Assembly: GCA_011620845.1 (NCBI GenBank)
Contig: WOYJ01000156.1
Span: 1-7,008, forward strand
DNA from: Methanobacteriaceae archaeon
Lineage (GTDB): Archaea; Methanobacteriota; Methanobacteria; Methanobacteriales; Methanobacteriaceae
DNA length: 7,008 nt
Direction: 5' to 3'
The notes under the pieces are model-generated. The model did no database searches. It worked only from the letters and a program-made list of their open reading frames with translations, and had not been told where the DNA came from. Below are positions 1 through 6,121 of this stretch, piece after piece. Each line of letters starts with the position of its first letter. Position 1 is the first letter of the stretch. The translations under genes and the position numbers were made by a program.

Positions 1-303
1 TATCTGTAAGCATTAATACTTAAATTTAACGGTTTAGAAGCCCATATATAATTATAATACAAAAAAATATAAATGTATTTTTAGAAAACACCTGTAAAAT
101 ACTTATAAAACAAGTAAAACTCAAAGTAAAATTATTCTTTCAAACAAAAAAAATCTAAGGGGCTAAATATTTTTTTATTAACTATTTCTTAATATTTATA
201 ATCTTTTTAAGTCTATATCAGTAGAAATTACCTGATAAAAAAAGGAGATATCAAATTAAGGCTATGAAATAAATTATTACAAACATTAAACATATAGTAC
301 ACC
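1..303. other. AT-rich intergenic spacer, no gene
   Basis: No credible coding region or structural RNA is visible here. The stretch is strongly AT-rich, with an A8 run (146-153) and a T7 run (170-176). Two TATA-like elements lie at 102-110 and 195-202. A purine-rich Shine-Dalgarno-like motif at about 243-248 is followed by a two-codon ORF (264-272). The upstream gene, if any, lies outside the window. The T7 run could end a rightward transcript arriving from the left, but nothing else supports that. Confidence 0.6.
195..202 (+). promoter_or_regulatory. Candidate TATA box for the protease gene
   Basis: TTTATAAT resembles an archaeal box A. Transcription would start near 220-226, leaving a leader of about 80 bases that contains the Shine-Dalgarno-like motif and the two-codon ORF. 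Another element, CTTATAAAA at 102-110, is an equally good match but farther away. In DNA this AT-rich such matches occur by chance, so the assignment is weak. A leaderless transcript starting near 304 is also possible. Confidence 0.25.
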
Positions 304-1362
304 ATGAAATATTCACTTAAAATCTTCACCATATTCGGAATACCCGTGGAATTACATTTCTCCTTCCTGCTCCTGATGCTGGCCATCTATTTAGTGGCGG
401 TTTTGAATTTAATACCTGGTGTGGATGTGGTGGTGGCCGTACTGATTACTCTTCTCTTCGTGGCTGTGGTGCTCCATGAGTTAACCCACTCCTACGTGGC
501 CCAGAGGTATGGAGTGGAAATTGAAAGAATAGTCTTACTCCCCATAGGCGGAGTATCGGCCATGAAAGAACTTCCCAGGGATCCTCACCAGGAGTTGATT
601 ATAGCGGTGGTTGGACCCCTGGTAAACCTGGTCCTGGCAGTGGTGTTGTATCCTGTATTCCTCCTCTTCGGTAACTCTCTATCCCCCAGTTTGAACTTCT
701 TGTTGTACTACTTCATCCTTATGAACTTTCTTCTGGGTGCGTTCAATTTACTACCAGCATTTCCTATGGATGGTGGGAGAGTTTTAAGGGCATACTTAGC
801 TGAGCGGATGAATTTTATTAAGGCGACTGAAACGGCAGCGTCCATAGGAAAAACATTAGCCATACTCATGGCCATTGTAGGTATACTTATAAACCCTTTC
901 CTGATCTTAATTGCCATATTCGTCTATCTAGGAGCGGATCAGGAATCAAAGATGGTCTTGTTAAACACACTCCTGGAGGGGATAAATGTCAGAGACATCA
1001 TGACCAGGGAAGTGAAAACAGTGAACCCCACCGACACGGTGGATGAGGTCCTGAAGGTCATGTTTCAGCATAGGCACATGGGATATCCAGTGTATAAGGA
1101 TGGAAAGCTTCTGGGCATCATCACCTTCCATGATTTATCCCCTGTTCCTGAAGAGAAGAAACATCTGTCAGTAGAAGAGTTCATGACTCGGGATGTACTG
1201 GTAACCAGCCCGGATGAGGATGTGGCCACTGTACTGGAGAAACTGAACCTAAATAACGTGGGTCGTTTGCCGGTGGTTCAAGATGGTAAGTTAGTGGGGA
1301 TAATATCCAAAACAGATATCATGAAGGCCCTGGAAATAAGAAAGGGCCGTATGAGCTCTTAA
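304..1362 (+). CDS. Site-2 protease (M50) with two CBS domains
   Basis: This is an intramembrane zinc metalloprotease that should cleave membrane-embedded substrates, typically in regulated proteolysis; the substrate is unknown. The 352-residue protein has an N-terminal membrane domain with the zinc motif HELTH at residues 58-62 (His58, Glu59, His62) and the second metal-ligand motif NLLPAFPMDGGR at 148-159 (Asp156). Hydrophobic segments cover roughly 16-58, 97-122, 130-151 and 183-210. Two CBS domains follow at about 230-280 and 290-345; such pairs usually bind adenine nucleotides and may tie protease activity to energy state. Length and domain order are normal for the archaeal M50/CBS family. 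The ATG at 304 is preferred because an in-frame TAG lies at 295-297 and the N-terminus matches the family pattern. There is no Shine-Dalgarno directly before it. It appears monocistronic, with an oligo-T terminator just after the stop. Confidence 0.93.
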   Translation: MKYSLKIFTIFGIPVELHFSFLLLMLAIYLVAVLNLIPGVDVVVAVLITLLFVAVVLHELTHSYVAQRYGVEIERIVLLPIGGVSAMKELPRDPHQELIIAVVGPLVNLVLAVVLYPVFLLFGNSLSPSLNFLLYYFILMNFLLGAFNLLPAFPMDGGRVLRAYLAERMNFIKATETAASIGKTLAILMAIVGILINPFLILIAIFVYLGADQESKMVLLNTLLEGINVRDIMTREVKTVNPTDTVDEVLKVMFQHRHMGYPVYKDGKLLGIITFHDLSPVPEEKKHLSVEEFMTRDVLVTSPDEDVATVLEKLNLNNVGRLPVVQDGKLVGIISKTDIMKALEIRKGRMSS

Positions 1363-1366
1363 ACCA

Positions 1367-1376
1367 TTTTTTTTTT
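1367..1376 (+). terminator. Oligo-T terminator after the protease gene
   Basis: A run of ten T residues begins five bases after the TAA stop of the protease gene. Archaeal RNA polymerase commonly terminates at such U-rich tracts without a hairpin, and I see no stem here. The next promoter-like element follows immediately, which fits a transcript boundary. Confidence 0.65.
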
Positions 1377-1386
1377 AAAAGATATA

Positions 1387-1394
1387 TTATATAA
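1387..1394 (+). promoter_or_regulatory. TATA box for elp3-deoC
   Basis: TTATATAA is a close match to the archaeal box A consensus and sits right after the preceding terminator. A start site about 25 bases downstream (near 1415-1420) would give a leader of about 30-50 bases, depending on which start codon is used. Confidence 0.55.
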
Positions 1395-1450
1395 ACGAGA
1401 AATCAATATCAACTATTCGATGCTACCGGAATTATTTCTATTAACTTGAA

Positions 1451-3097
1451 ATGGAGTTTTTATATAATATGCAAGAGGCCTACAGATTTATAATCACTGA
1501 AATAATGGAAGGAAGGATCAAGAACAACCGGGATCTGGAAAAGGTCAAGCACAGGGCCTGCCGGGAGTTCAACCTCCCCCAGTTTATAAGCAACGCGGAG
1601 ATACTGGAAAATGCATCCCCAGAAGAGAGAGCCAGGATAGCCCCTATAATAAAGAAAAAACCAACCCGTACACTTTCTGGTGTGGCGGTGGTTGCGGTGA
1701 TGGTCCACCTTCACCAGTGCCCCCATGGAAGATGCCTCTACTGCCCAGAAAGTGACCAGGCACCTCCCAGTTATACTGGTGAGGAACCAGCAGCCCTCCG
1801 GGGAAGACGATACAACTTTAACCCCTACCTCCAGGTATACAACCGACTATTACAACTGGAGAGCATAGGACACCCCCTGGATAAAGTGGAACTCATAGTG
1901 ATGGGTGGAACCTTCCCCTCAGCAGCTTTGTGCTATCAGGAATGGTTTATAACCAAATGCCTGCAGGCCATGAACGATTTCGGGGTAAAGAACATTGAAT
2001 ATAAGGGTAATTTGGAAGCCAATGCCAATTTAGAAGCACCTAAAGAATTTGCCTACCTGGAAGATGCCCAGAAGATCAATGAGGGGTCTCCAGTCAGATG
2101 TGTGGGTATGACCTTTGAAACACGCCCTGACTACTCGAAAACAGAGGATGTGGACCGTATGCTCCGGATGGGGGTGACCCGGGTGGAGCTGGGTGTTCAA
2201 ACTATCTACAACTTCATATACCATCGCATAGATCGGGGTCACCGGGTAGAGGATGTGGTGGACTCCGCTCGTATACTAAGGGATTCCGGGATTAAAGTGG
2301 CCATGCACCTCATGCCCGGCCTCTTTGCTGACCAGGAGAGGGATTTAAGGATATTTAAGCGCATATTCTCTGATGAGAGATTTAAACCCGACATGCTCAA
2401 AATCTATCCCTGTTTAGTTACCAAGGGCTCAAAGTTACATGAACTGTGGCAGGAGGGATCTTATACTCCGTACACTAGCCAGGAGGCGGTTGATTTAATC
2501 GTGGAAATCAAGAAATTCTTACCAAAATGGGTGAGGACCATGCGGATACAGAGGGATATTCCATCCCCACTGATAGAGGCTGGGGTTAAAAAGTCTAACC
2601 TGGGAGAACTGGTGTATCAGGCCCTGAAAGATGAAAATATCAACTGCCAGTGCATACGCTGCCGGGAAGTAGGCCACCGGGCATCACAGAATCTAATACC
2701 ACAGCTAGATAACATTAAACTTCTCTCTGAGGAATACCAGGCCGGGAGTGGGCAGGAGATGTTCATCTCCCACGAAGATGTCATCTCCGACATCTTAATT
2801 GGCTTTTTACGACTCAGAATACCATCCAGTCAGGCGCACCGCAGTGAAGTTGATGAGAAGACAGCCCTTATAAGGGAATTACATGTTTATGGGTCTATGG
2901 TACCATTGGGTGATAGAAAAGATGAGTTATGGCAGCACCAAGGCTATGGTGAGAGTCTGATAAAGGAAGCTGAGAGGATAGCTTCTGAAGTCTATGATAA
3001 GAATAAAATATTAATTACCAGCGGAATAGGGGCCCGTAATTACTACCAGAAATTTGGGTACAGAAGGGAAGGGCCTTATATGGCTAAAAAACTATGA
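1451..3097 (+). CDS. elp3: Elp3: tRNA uridine-34 radical SAM/acetyltransferase
   Basis: Elp3 starts cm5U-type modification at the wobble uridine (position 34) of tRNAs, using acetyl-CoA and S-adenosylmethionine. Archaea have Elp3 without the other Elongator subunits. The 548-residue protein has an N-terminal tRNA-binding part (about 1-75), then a radical SAM domain with CX4CX2C at Cys90, Cys95 and Cys98, which holds a 4Fe-4S cluster, and a GGTF motif at 152-155. A cysteine group at Cys399, Cys401 and Cys404 probably binds zinc. The C-terminal GNAT domain (about 455-548) carries the acetyl-CoA motif QHQGYG at 495-500 and the conserved tyrosine pair at 531-532. All key residues are present. Two starts are possible: ATG 1451 has no Shine-Dalgarno, whereas ATG 1469 (Met7) has GGAG at 1453-1456, 12 bases upstream, and begins closer to the conserved part. 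It is probably the first gene of an elp3-deoC transcript. Confidence 0.95.
   Translation: MEFLYNMQEAYRFIITEIMEGRIKNNRDLEKVKHRACREFNLPQFISNAEILENASPEERARIAPIIKKKPTRTLSGVAVVAVMVHLHQCPHGRCLYCPESDQAPPSYTGEEPAALRGRRYNFNPYLQVYNRLLQLESIGHPLDKVELIVMGGTFPSAALCYQEWFITKCLQAMNDFGVKNIEYKGNLEANANLEAPKEFAYLEDAQKINEGSPVRCVGMTFETRPDYSKTEDVDRMLRMGVTRVELGVQTIYNFIYHRIDRGHRVEDVVDSARILRDSGIKVAMHLMPGLFADQERDLRIFKRIFSDERFKPDMLKIYPCLVTKGSKLHELWQEGSYTPYTSQEAVDLIVEIKKFLPKWVRTMRIQRDIPSPLIEAGVKKSNLGELVYQALKDENINCQCIRCREVGHRASQNLIPQLDNIKLLSEEYQAGSGQEMFISHEDVISDILIGFLRLRIPSSQAHRSEVDEKTALIRELHVYGSMVPLGDRKDELWQHQGYGESLIKEAERIASEVYDKNKILITSGIGARNYYQKFGYRREGPYMAKKL
1453..1456 (+). promoter_or_regulatory. Possible ribosome binding site for internal elp3 start
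   Basis: GGAG overlaps the first codons of the longest elp3 frame and lies 12 bases before the in-frame ATG at 1469. The spacing is somewhat long, but the ATG at 1451 has no purine-rich motif in front of it. If this site is used, the protein is 542 residues and the leader is correspondingly longer. Confidence 0.35.
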
Positions 3098-3102
3098 AAT
3101 AG

Positions 3103-3777
3103 ATGATTAAAATGGTATCTGCATATGAATTAGCTCAGATGATAGACCACACCAATCTACGTCCCGATGCAACAGAAGAAGACATAAAGAGACTGTGCCA
3201 TGAAGCTCTTGAGTATAAATTCCGGTGTGTATGTGTAAACCCCACCAACGTCCCTATGGCTGTAGATACTTTGGAAGGGTCTGGTGTTGGTGTATGTGCA
3301 GTGGTAGGGTTTCCTTTAGGAGCTCAGACCTCAAAAACCAAGTCATTTGAAGCAGAGGAAGCCATCGGGTGGGGTGCCTTTGAAGTGGATATGGTAATGA
3401 ACATGGGGCTGCTTAAATCTGGAAAGGAAGAACTTGTGGGATTAGATATTCAAGGAGTTGTGGAGTCTTCAAAGGGAAGAATAGTCAAAGTTATCCTGGA
3501 AACTGCACTCTTGACCTACCAGGAGAAGCTGAAAGCATGTTTAATAGCCCAAATAGCCGGTGCCCACTTTGTTAAAACCTCCACTGGTTTTGGGGGTCTT
3601 CCCGGGGCTACTGTGGAGGATGTGAAATTGTTACGGGAAACTGTAGGGGAAGATATGGGTGTTAAAGCTTCAGGTGGTATAAGGGATCTGGAGACTGCAC
3701 TAAAAATGATAGAGGCCGGTGCAAACAGGATAGGTACCTCCAGTGGTGTACATATAATGGAGGCTCTAATCCATTAA
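3103..3777 (+). CDS. deoC: Deoxyribose-phosphate aldolase
   Basis: DeoC reversibly splits 2-deoxy-D-ribose 5-phosphate into acetaldehyde and glyceraldehyde 3-phosphate in the cytoplasm, feeding deoxynucleoside carbon into central metabolism. The 224-residue protein is a class I TIM-barrel aldolase. The Schiff-base lysine is Lys158 in the strand HFVKTSTGFG (155-164), the second active-site lysine is Lys188 in VKASGGIRD (187-195), and the catalytic aspartate is Asp96 in EVDMVMN (94-100). The GTSSG at 211-215 fits the phosphate-binding end of the barrel. The gene begins 5 bases after the elp3 stop, with no promoter and no clear Shine-Dalgarno, so co-transcription and translational coupling are likely. 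An in-frame ATG at 3112 (Met4) is an alternative start that would leave a 14-base gap. No T-run follows the stop. Confidence 0.95.
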   Translation: MIKMVSAYELAQMIDHTNLRPDATEEDIKRLCHEALEYKFRCVCVNPTNVPMAVDTLEGSGVGVCAVVGFPLGAQTSKTKSFEAEEAIGWGAFEVDMVMNMGLLKSGKEELVGLDIQGVVESSKGRIVKVILETALLTYQEKLKACLIAQIAGAHFVKTSTGFGGLPGATVEDVKLLRETVGEDMGVKASGGIRDLETALKMIEAGANRIGTSSGVHIMEALIH

Positions 3778-3810
3778 TTGAAGGGACACATAATTTATCA
3801 AACTACAATA

Positions 3811-3820
3811 TTTAATATAA
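3811..3820 (+). promoter_or_regulatory. Candidate TATA box for the cyclophilin-fold gene
   Basis: TTTAATATAA in the 95-base deoC-downstream spacer could be a box A. A start site near 3841 would give a leader of about 30 bases carrying the Shine-Dalgarno. It is an imperfect match. Because no terminator is visible after deoC, read-through from the elp3-deoC transcript is an alternative. Confidence 0.35.
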
Positions 3821-3858
3821 CAATTCAACAAAATTATCTGGTAAATTAACAAATTTTT

Positions 3859-3866
3859 AAGGTGGA
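3859..3866 (+). promoter_or_regulatory. Shine-Dalgarno for the cyclophilin-fold gene
   Basis: AAGGTGGA lies six bases before the ATG at 3873 and is a good match to the archaeal 16S rRNA 3' end. It is the clearest ribosome binding site on the + strand of the window and fixes the start of this gene. Confidence 0.65.
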
Positions 3867-3872
3867 AACTGT

Positions 3873-4223
3873 ATGGAACTGGAAATCGAAGTAGCGGGGA
3901 AAGGTAAGGCCCGGGCAAAACTGGATGGGAGAAATCCAGAAACAGCTGACCGGTTTTACAAGAGCCTCCCCCTGGAAGGAAAGGTGAAACTGTGGTTGGA
4001 GGAAGTCTATTTCATCATACCCCTGGAACTGGAATATGAAAATCAATCCCCCAGTGCAGAGAAGGGCGACCTATCATACTGGCCTCCCGGACCTGCGTTA
4101 TGCATATTTTATGGTGAATCACAACCTGCGTCTCCAGTAAACCATATTGGTAAGTTAACATATAATCTGGAGCTTTTCAATGGCCTGAATCCCGATGATA
4201 AAATAATTATCCGGAAAATATGA
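3873..4223 (+). CDS. Cyclophilin-like fold protein (COG2164/TM1367-like)
   Basis: This small 116-residue protein resembles the uncharacterised cyclophilin-like family seen in many archaea and some bacteria (COG2164; TM1367 is, as I recall, the structural example). The matching signs are a beta-rich pattern, the segment GDLSYWPPG (65-73) followed by ALCIFYG (75-81), and ASPVNHIGKL (86-95). These are the most conserved blocks of the family. The fold resembles peptidyl-prolyl isomerases, but isomerase activity has not been established for the family and I do not claim it. There is no signal peptide or membrane segment, so it should be cytoplasmic. A strong Shine-Dalgarno supports the start. The last seven codons and the stop lie in copy one of a 23-bp tandem duplication, so the C-terminal tail may be evolving. 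Confidence 0.8.
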   Translation: MELEIEVAGKGKARAKLDGRNPETADRFYKSLPLEGKVKLWLEEVYFIIPLELEYENQSPSAEKGDLSYWPPGPALCIFYGESQPASPVNHIGKLTYNLELFNGLNPDDKIIIRKI

Positions 4224-4248
4224 TTATAATAATCTGGAAAATATGATT
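4203..4248. repeat. 23-bp tandem duplication across a stop codon
   Basis: Positions 4203-4225 and 4226-4248 are directly abutting copies of a 23-base unit, identical at 21 of 23 positions (differences at 4208/4231 and 4212/4235). Copy one holds the end of the cyclophilin-fold gene, including the TGA at 4221-4223. Copy two lies wholly in the spacer. The unit is not a multiple of three, but because the stop is inside copy one, the duplication does not change the protein. Confidence 0.85.
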
Positions 4249-4266
4249 CATTGAATCTTGAATATC

Positions 4267-4278
4267 TTTTTTTATTTT
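4267..4278 (+). terminator. T-rich terminator after the cyclophilin-fold gene
   Basis: T7, one A, then T4 lies about 45 bases beyond the stop codon, downstream of the tandem repeat. It suits an archaeal oligo-U terminator. No hairpin is evident. Confidence 0.5.
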
Positions 4279-4361
4279 AGGGAAAAGTTTTATAGTATTG
4301 TATTAAAGGTTTATACTCTACAAGCCAAATAAATTCTTAAATCTAATAAATTATACCATCG

Positions 4362-4371
4362 TTTATTTATT
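4362..4371 (+). promoter_or_regulatory. Candidate TATA region for the flippase gene
   Basis: The TTTA-repeat sequence places a possible box A about 50 bases before the ATG at 4417, predicting a start near 4390-4395 and a short leader with only a weak ribosome-binding motif (GGGA, 4405-4408). TTTATACT at 4310-4317 and TTATACC at 4351-4357 are alternatives. The sequence alone cannot choose between them. Confidence 0.25.
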
Positions 4372-4416
4372 TATTAAAAAAATAAGAGATAATCTAAATT
4401 TACAGGGAAATTTTCT

Positions 4417-6060
4417 ATGAGCGATACAAAAATAGCAAAGGGCAGTATAATCATACTCTTAGGCTCTTTAATTTTCAGGGTGGGCGGTTTCATCTACCGC
4501 TTTGCCATGGCATCCTTATTGGGCCCTGCCGGTTACGGTATTTTCGTTTTGATCTTGCCAATAATCGCTGTTTTACAGTTGTCTGCTGAAGGTGGTATAC
4601 CACCAGCTATAGCCAAGTATATAGCACATTATGATGCTCAGGGCAATAATGCCATGGTAAAGCAGATAATAAAAACTTCCTTTAAACTAGTCATCACATT
4701 GGGATTAATTCTAAGTATAATAATCTATATAATGGCAGAACCTTTAGCCAATTTTTTCCATAATCCTGCTGCAGTATTTCCAATTCAATGCGTATCGCTG
4801 ATCACACCATTCAGTGTAATCGTGGGAGAGATGAAGGGTGTCTTTCAGGGTTACTATGAAATGAACTTCATAAATATAACTAAAGCCGTTGAGCAGAGTT
4901 CCACCATCATCTTCGCAGTTTTACTGGTGCTAGCCAATTTCTACATAGCAGGGGCAGTAATCGGTACCGCCATTGGATATATGATAACCGGACTGGCAGC
5001 ATTCATCATCTTCCGGAAATATATCTGGGTAAAACTAAAAGAACGCAGTGTTGAAGACCAGGAAAACCCAGGAGAAAAATTTACCAGGAGGAAGGAGTTA
5101 GGCCTGATTAAAATGTTGTTTCTTTTCTCCATTCCTGTGTATCTGACCAGTTTAGGCGAATTGTTCATGTATGACATCGGAACCTGGATCATTGGAGCGT
5201 TCATGACCAGTGAATATGTGGGTTATTATGGTATAGGAAGTCCCATAGCCCGTATTCCGCTTATGATCAGTATGGCCGTGGCCACTGCAGTCTTACCGGC
5301 TACAGCGGCAGCGTTAAGCACAGAAAACCGCCATTTACTGAATACTTATATCAACCAGGCCTTCCGTTACGTGACCATCCTGGTTCTCCCCATATCCCTG
5401 GGAATCGCGGTATTTGCACATCCCATACTCAGCCTGCTTTTCCCTGGCTATGAACTGGGAACAGGGGCACTGCAGATATTAGCCATAGGCATGCTATTTT
5501 TCACATTGTACATGGTCTCGGCCAGCGTGGCTCAGGGCGTAGGTAAACCGGTGATACCAATGATATCACTGGCAATAGCCGTGGCCATTGAACTGGGCTT
5601 AAGCGTGGTACTGGTGCCGGGATATGTGATAAATGGAGTGACCCTGGTACCAGAATATGGGATAAATGGTGCGGCCCTGGCAACCACCATAGCAACCTTC
5701 GTACTCATGGTAACTGTAGCCTGGGGAACCCTTAGGCAGGCAAAAACAAAACTTGAACTCAAAAATCTGGGAAAGATAGTATTTGCATCAGTTTTAATGG
5801 CTGGAATTCTGTATTTTGTACCCACTATCTACGCATACACCAGTTTCTATGCAGGTATACCCCTGGCCCAGATACTGGCATTGTTATACCTTATATTGGT
5901 TGCATTTGTCGGAGCGTTTCTATACGTCGTCATTTTAACCCTGATCGGCGGTGTGAAGAAATCTGATGTCAATGCATTTTTAAAATTAAGTCGCAGATTA
6001 GGACCATTAGAGCCCTTATTCGATAAGATAGGTTCTATATTGATGAAATATGCTGTGTAA
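4417..6060 (+). CDS. MOP-superfamily lipid-glycan flippase (SpoVB/Wzx/MurJ-like)
   Basis: This is a 547-residue polytopic membrane protein of the oligosaccharide flippase family (Polysacc_synt type). Such proteins move lipid-linked sugar or cell-wall precursors across the cytoplasmic membrane. The N-terminus (GSIIILLGSLIFRVGGFIYR, 9-28) and the segments GPAGYGIF (36-43) and EGGIPPAIAKYIA (58-70) are typical of SpoVB-like and archaeal members. About 14 hydrophobic segments can be counted, with a charged cytoplasmic loop at about 200-228 near the middle. Residues 399-409 and 410-420 form an 11-residue tandem repeat that appears to be an extra copy relative to the usual single pattern. In a pseudomurein-walled methanogen the cargo could be a wall precursor, an S-layer glycan or another surface polysaccharide; the sequence does not decide. 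The gene has its own spacer upstream and converges with a broken methyltransferase gene. Confidence 0.88.
   Translation: MSDTKIAKGSIIILLGSLIFRVGGFIYRFAMASLLGPAGYGIFVLILPIIAVLQLSAEGGIPPAIAKYIAHYDAQGNNAMVKQIIKTSFKLVITLGLILSIIIYIMAEPLANFFHNPAAVFPIQCVSLITPFSVIVGEMKGVFQGYYEMNFINITKAVEQSSTIIFAVLLVLANFYIAGAVIGTAIGYMITGLAAFIIFRKYIWVKLKERSVEDQENPGEKFTRRKELGLIKMLFLFSIPVYLTSLGELFMYDIGTWIIGAFMTSEYVGYYGIGSPIARIPLMISMAVATAVLPATAAALSTENRHLLNTYINQAFRYVTILVLPISLGIAVFAHPILSLLFPGYELGTGALQILAIGMLFFTLYMVSASVAQGVGKPVIPMISLAIAVAIELGLSVVLVPGYVINGVTLVPEYGINGAALATTIATFVLMVTVAWGTLRQAKTKLELKNLGKIVFASVLMAGILYFVPTIYAYTSFYAGIPLAQILALLYLILVAFVGAFLYVVILTLIGGVKKSDVNAFLKLSRRLGPLEPLFDKIGSILMKYAV
5611..5676 (+). repeat. 33-bp in-frame tandem repeat within the flippase gene
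   Basis: The units 5611-5643 and 5644-5676 match at 26 of 33 bases and encode LVPGYVINGVT followed by LVPEYGINGAA (residues 399-409 and 410-420). The second unit looks like the ordinary family sequence, which continues into a transmembrane helix (ALATTIATF). The first would then be an insertion that lengthens the preceding loop without changing the frame. Confidence 0.8.
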
Positions 6061-6106
6061 ATAAAAAAATATGCGGTATAAATTAAAAAAGAGTGGATAA
6101 GAAAAA
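6061..6106 (-). terminator. Oligo-T tracts ending the - strand methyltransferase gene
   Basis: On the - strand, T5 (6102-6106), T6 (6085-6090) and T7 (6063-6069) follow the methyltransferase stop within 60 bases. This is a good archaeal terminator for leftward transcription. No equivalent + strand T-run is visible after the flippase stop, so flippase transcripts may run into the broken gene as antisense RNA. Confidence 0.5.
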
Positions 6107-6121
6107 GAGAGTATTAATCCC

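Larger units (their letters stand above)
4224..4416. other. AT-rich spacer before the flippase gene
   Basis: This 193-base stretch holds the second copy of the 23-bp repeat, a T-rich terminator (4267-4278), several TATA-like words and a (TTTA)3 microrepeat at 4362-4373. I see no coding region or RNA gene. The flippase probably starts its own transcript here. Confidence 0.6.

Noticed and set aside
1460..2242. Two - strand reading frames within elp3
   Set aside because: They are opposite strongly conserved Elp3 sequence, rich in Cys and His by antisense codon bias, and show no recognisable domain.
3846..4046. 66-codon - strand reading frame over the cyclophilin-fold gene
   Set aside because: The + strand frame has a strong Shine-Dalgarno and recognisable family blocks; the antisense frame has neither.
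4362..4375. TTTA microrepeat as a functional repeat array
   Set aside because: Only three units in a very AT-rich spacer, so it is expected by chance; noted only as a possible promoter region.
5501..5825. Two overlapping - strand reading frames in the flippase gene
   Set aside because: They have low-complexity composition with many prolines or serines and are opposite a clear membrane-protein gene; no start signals.
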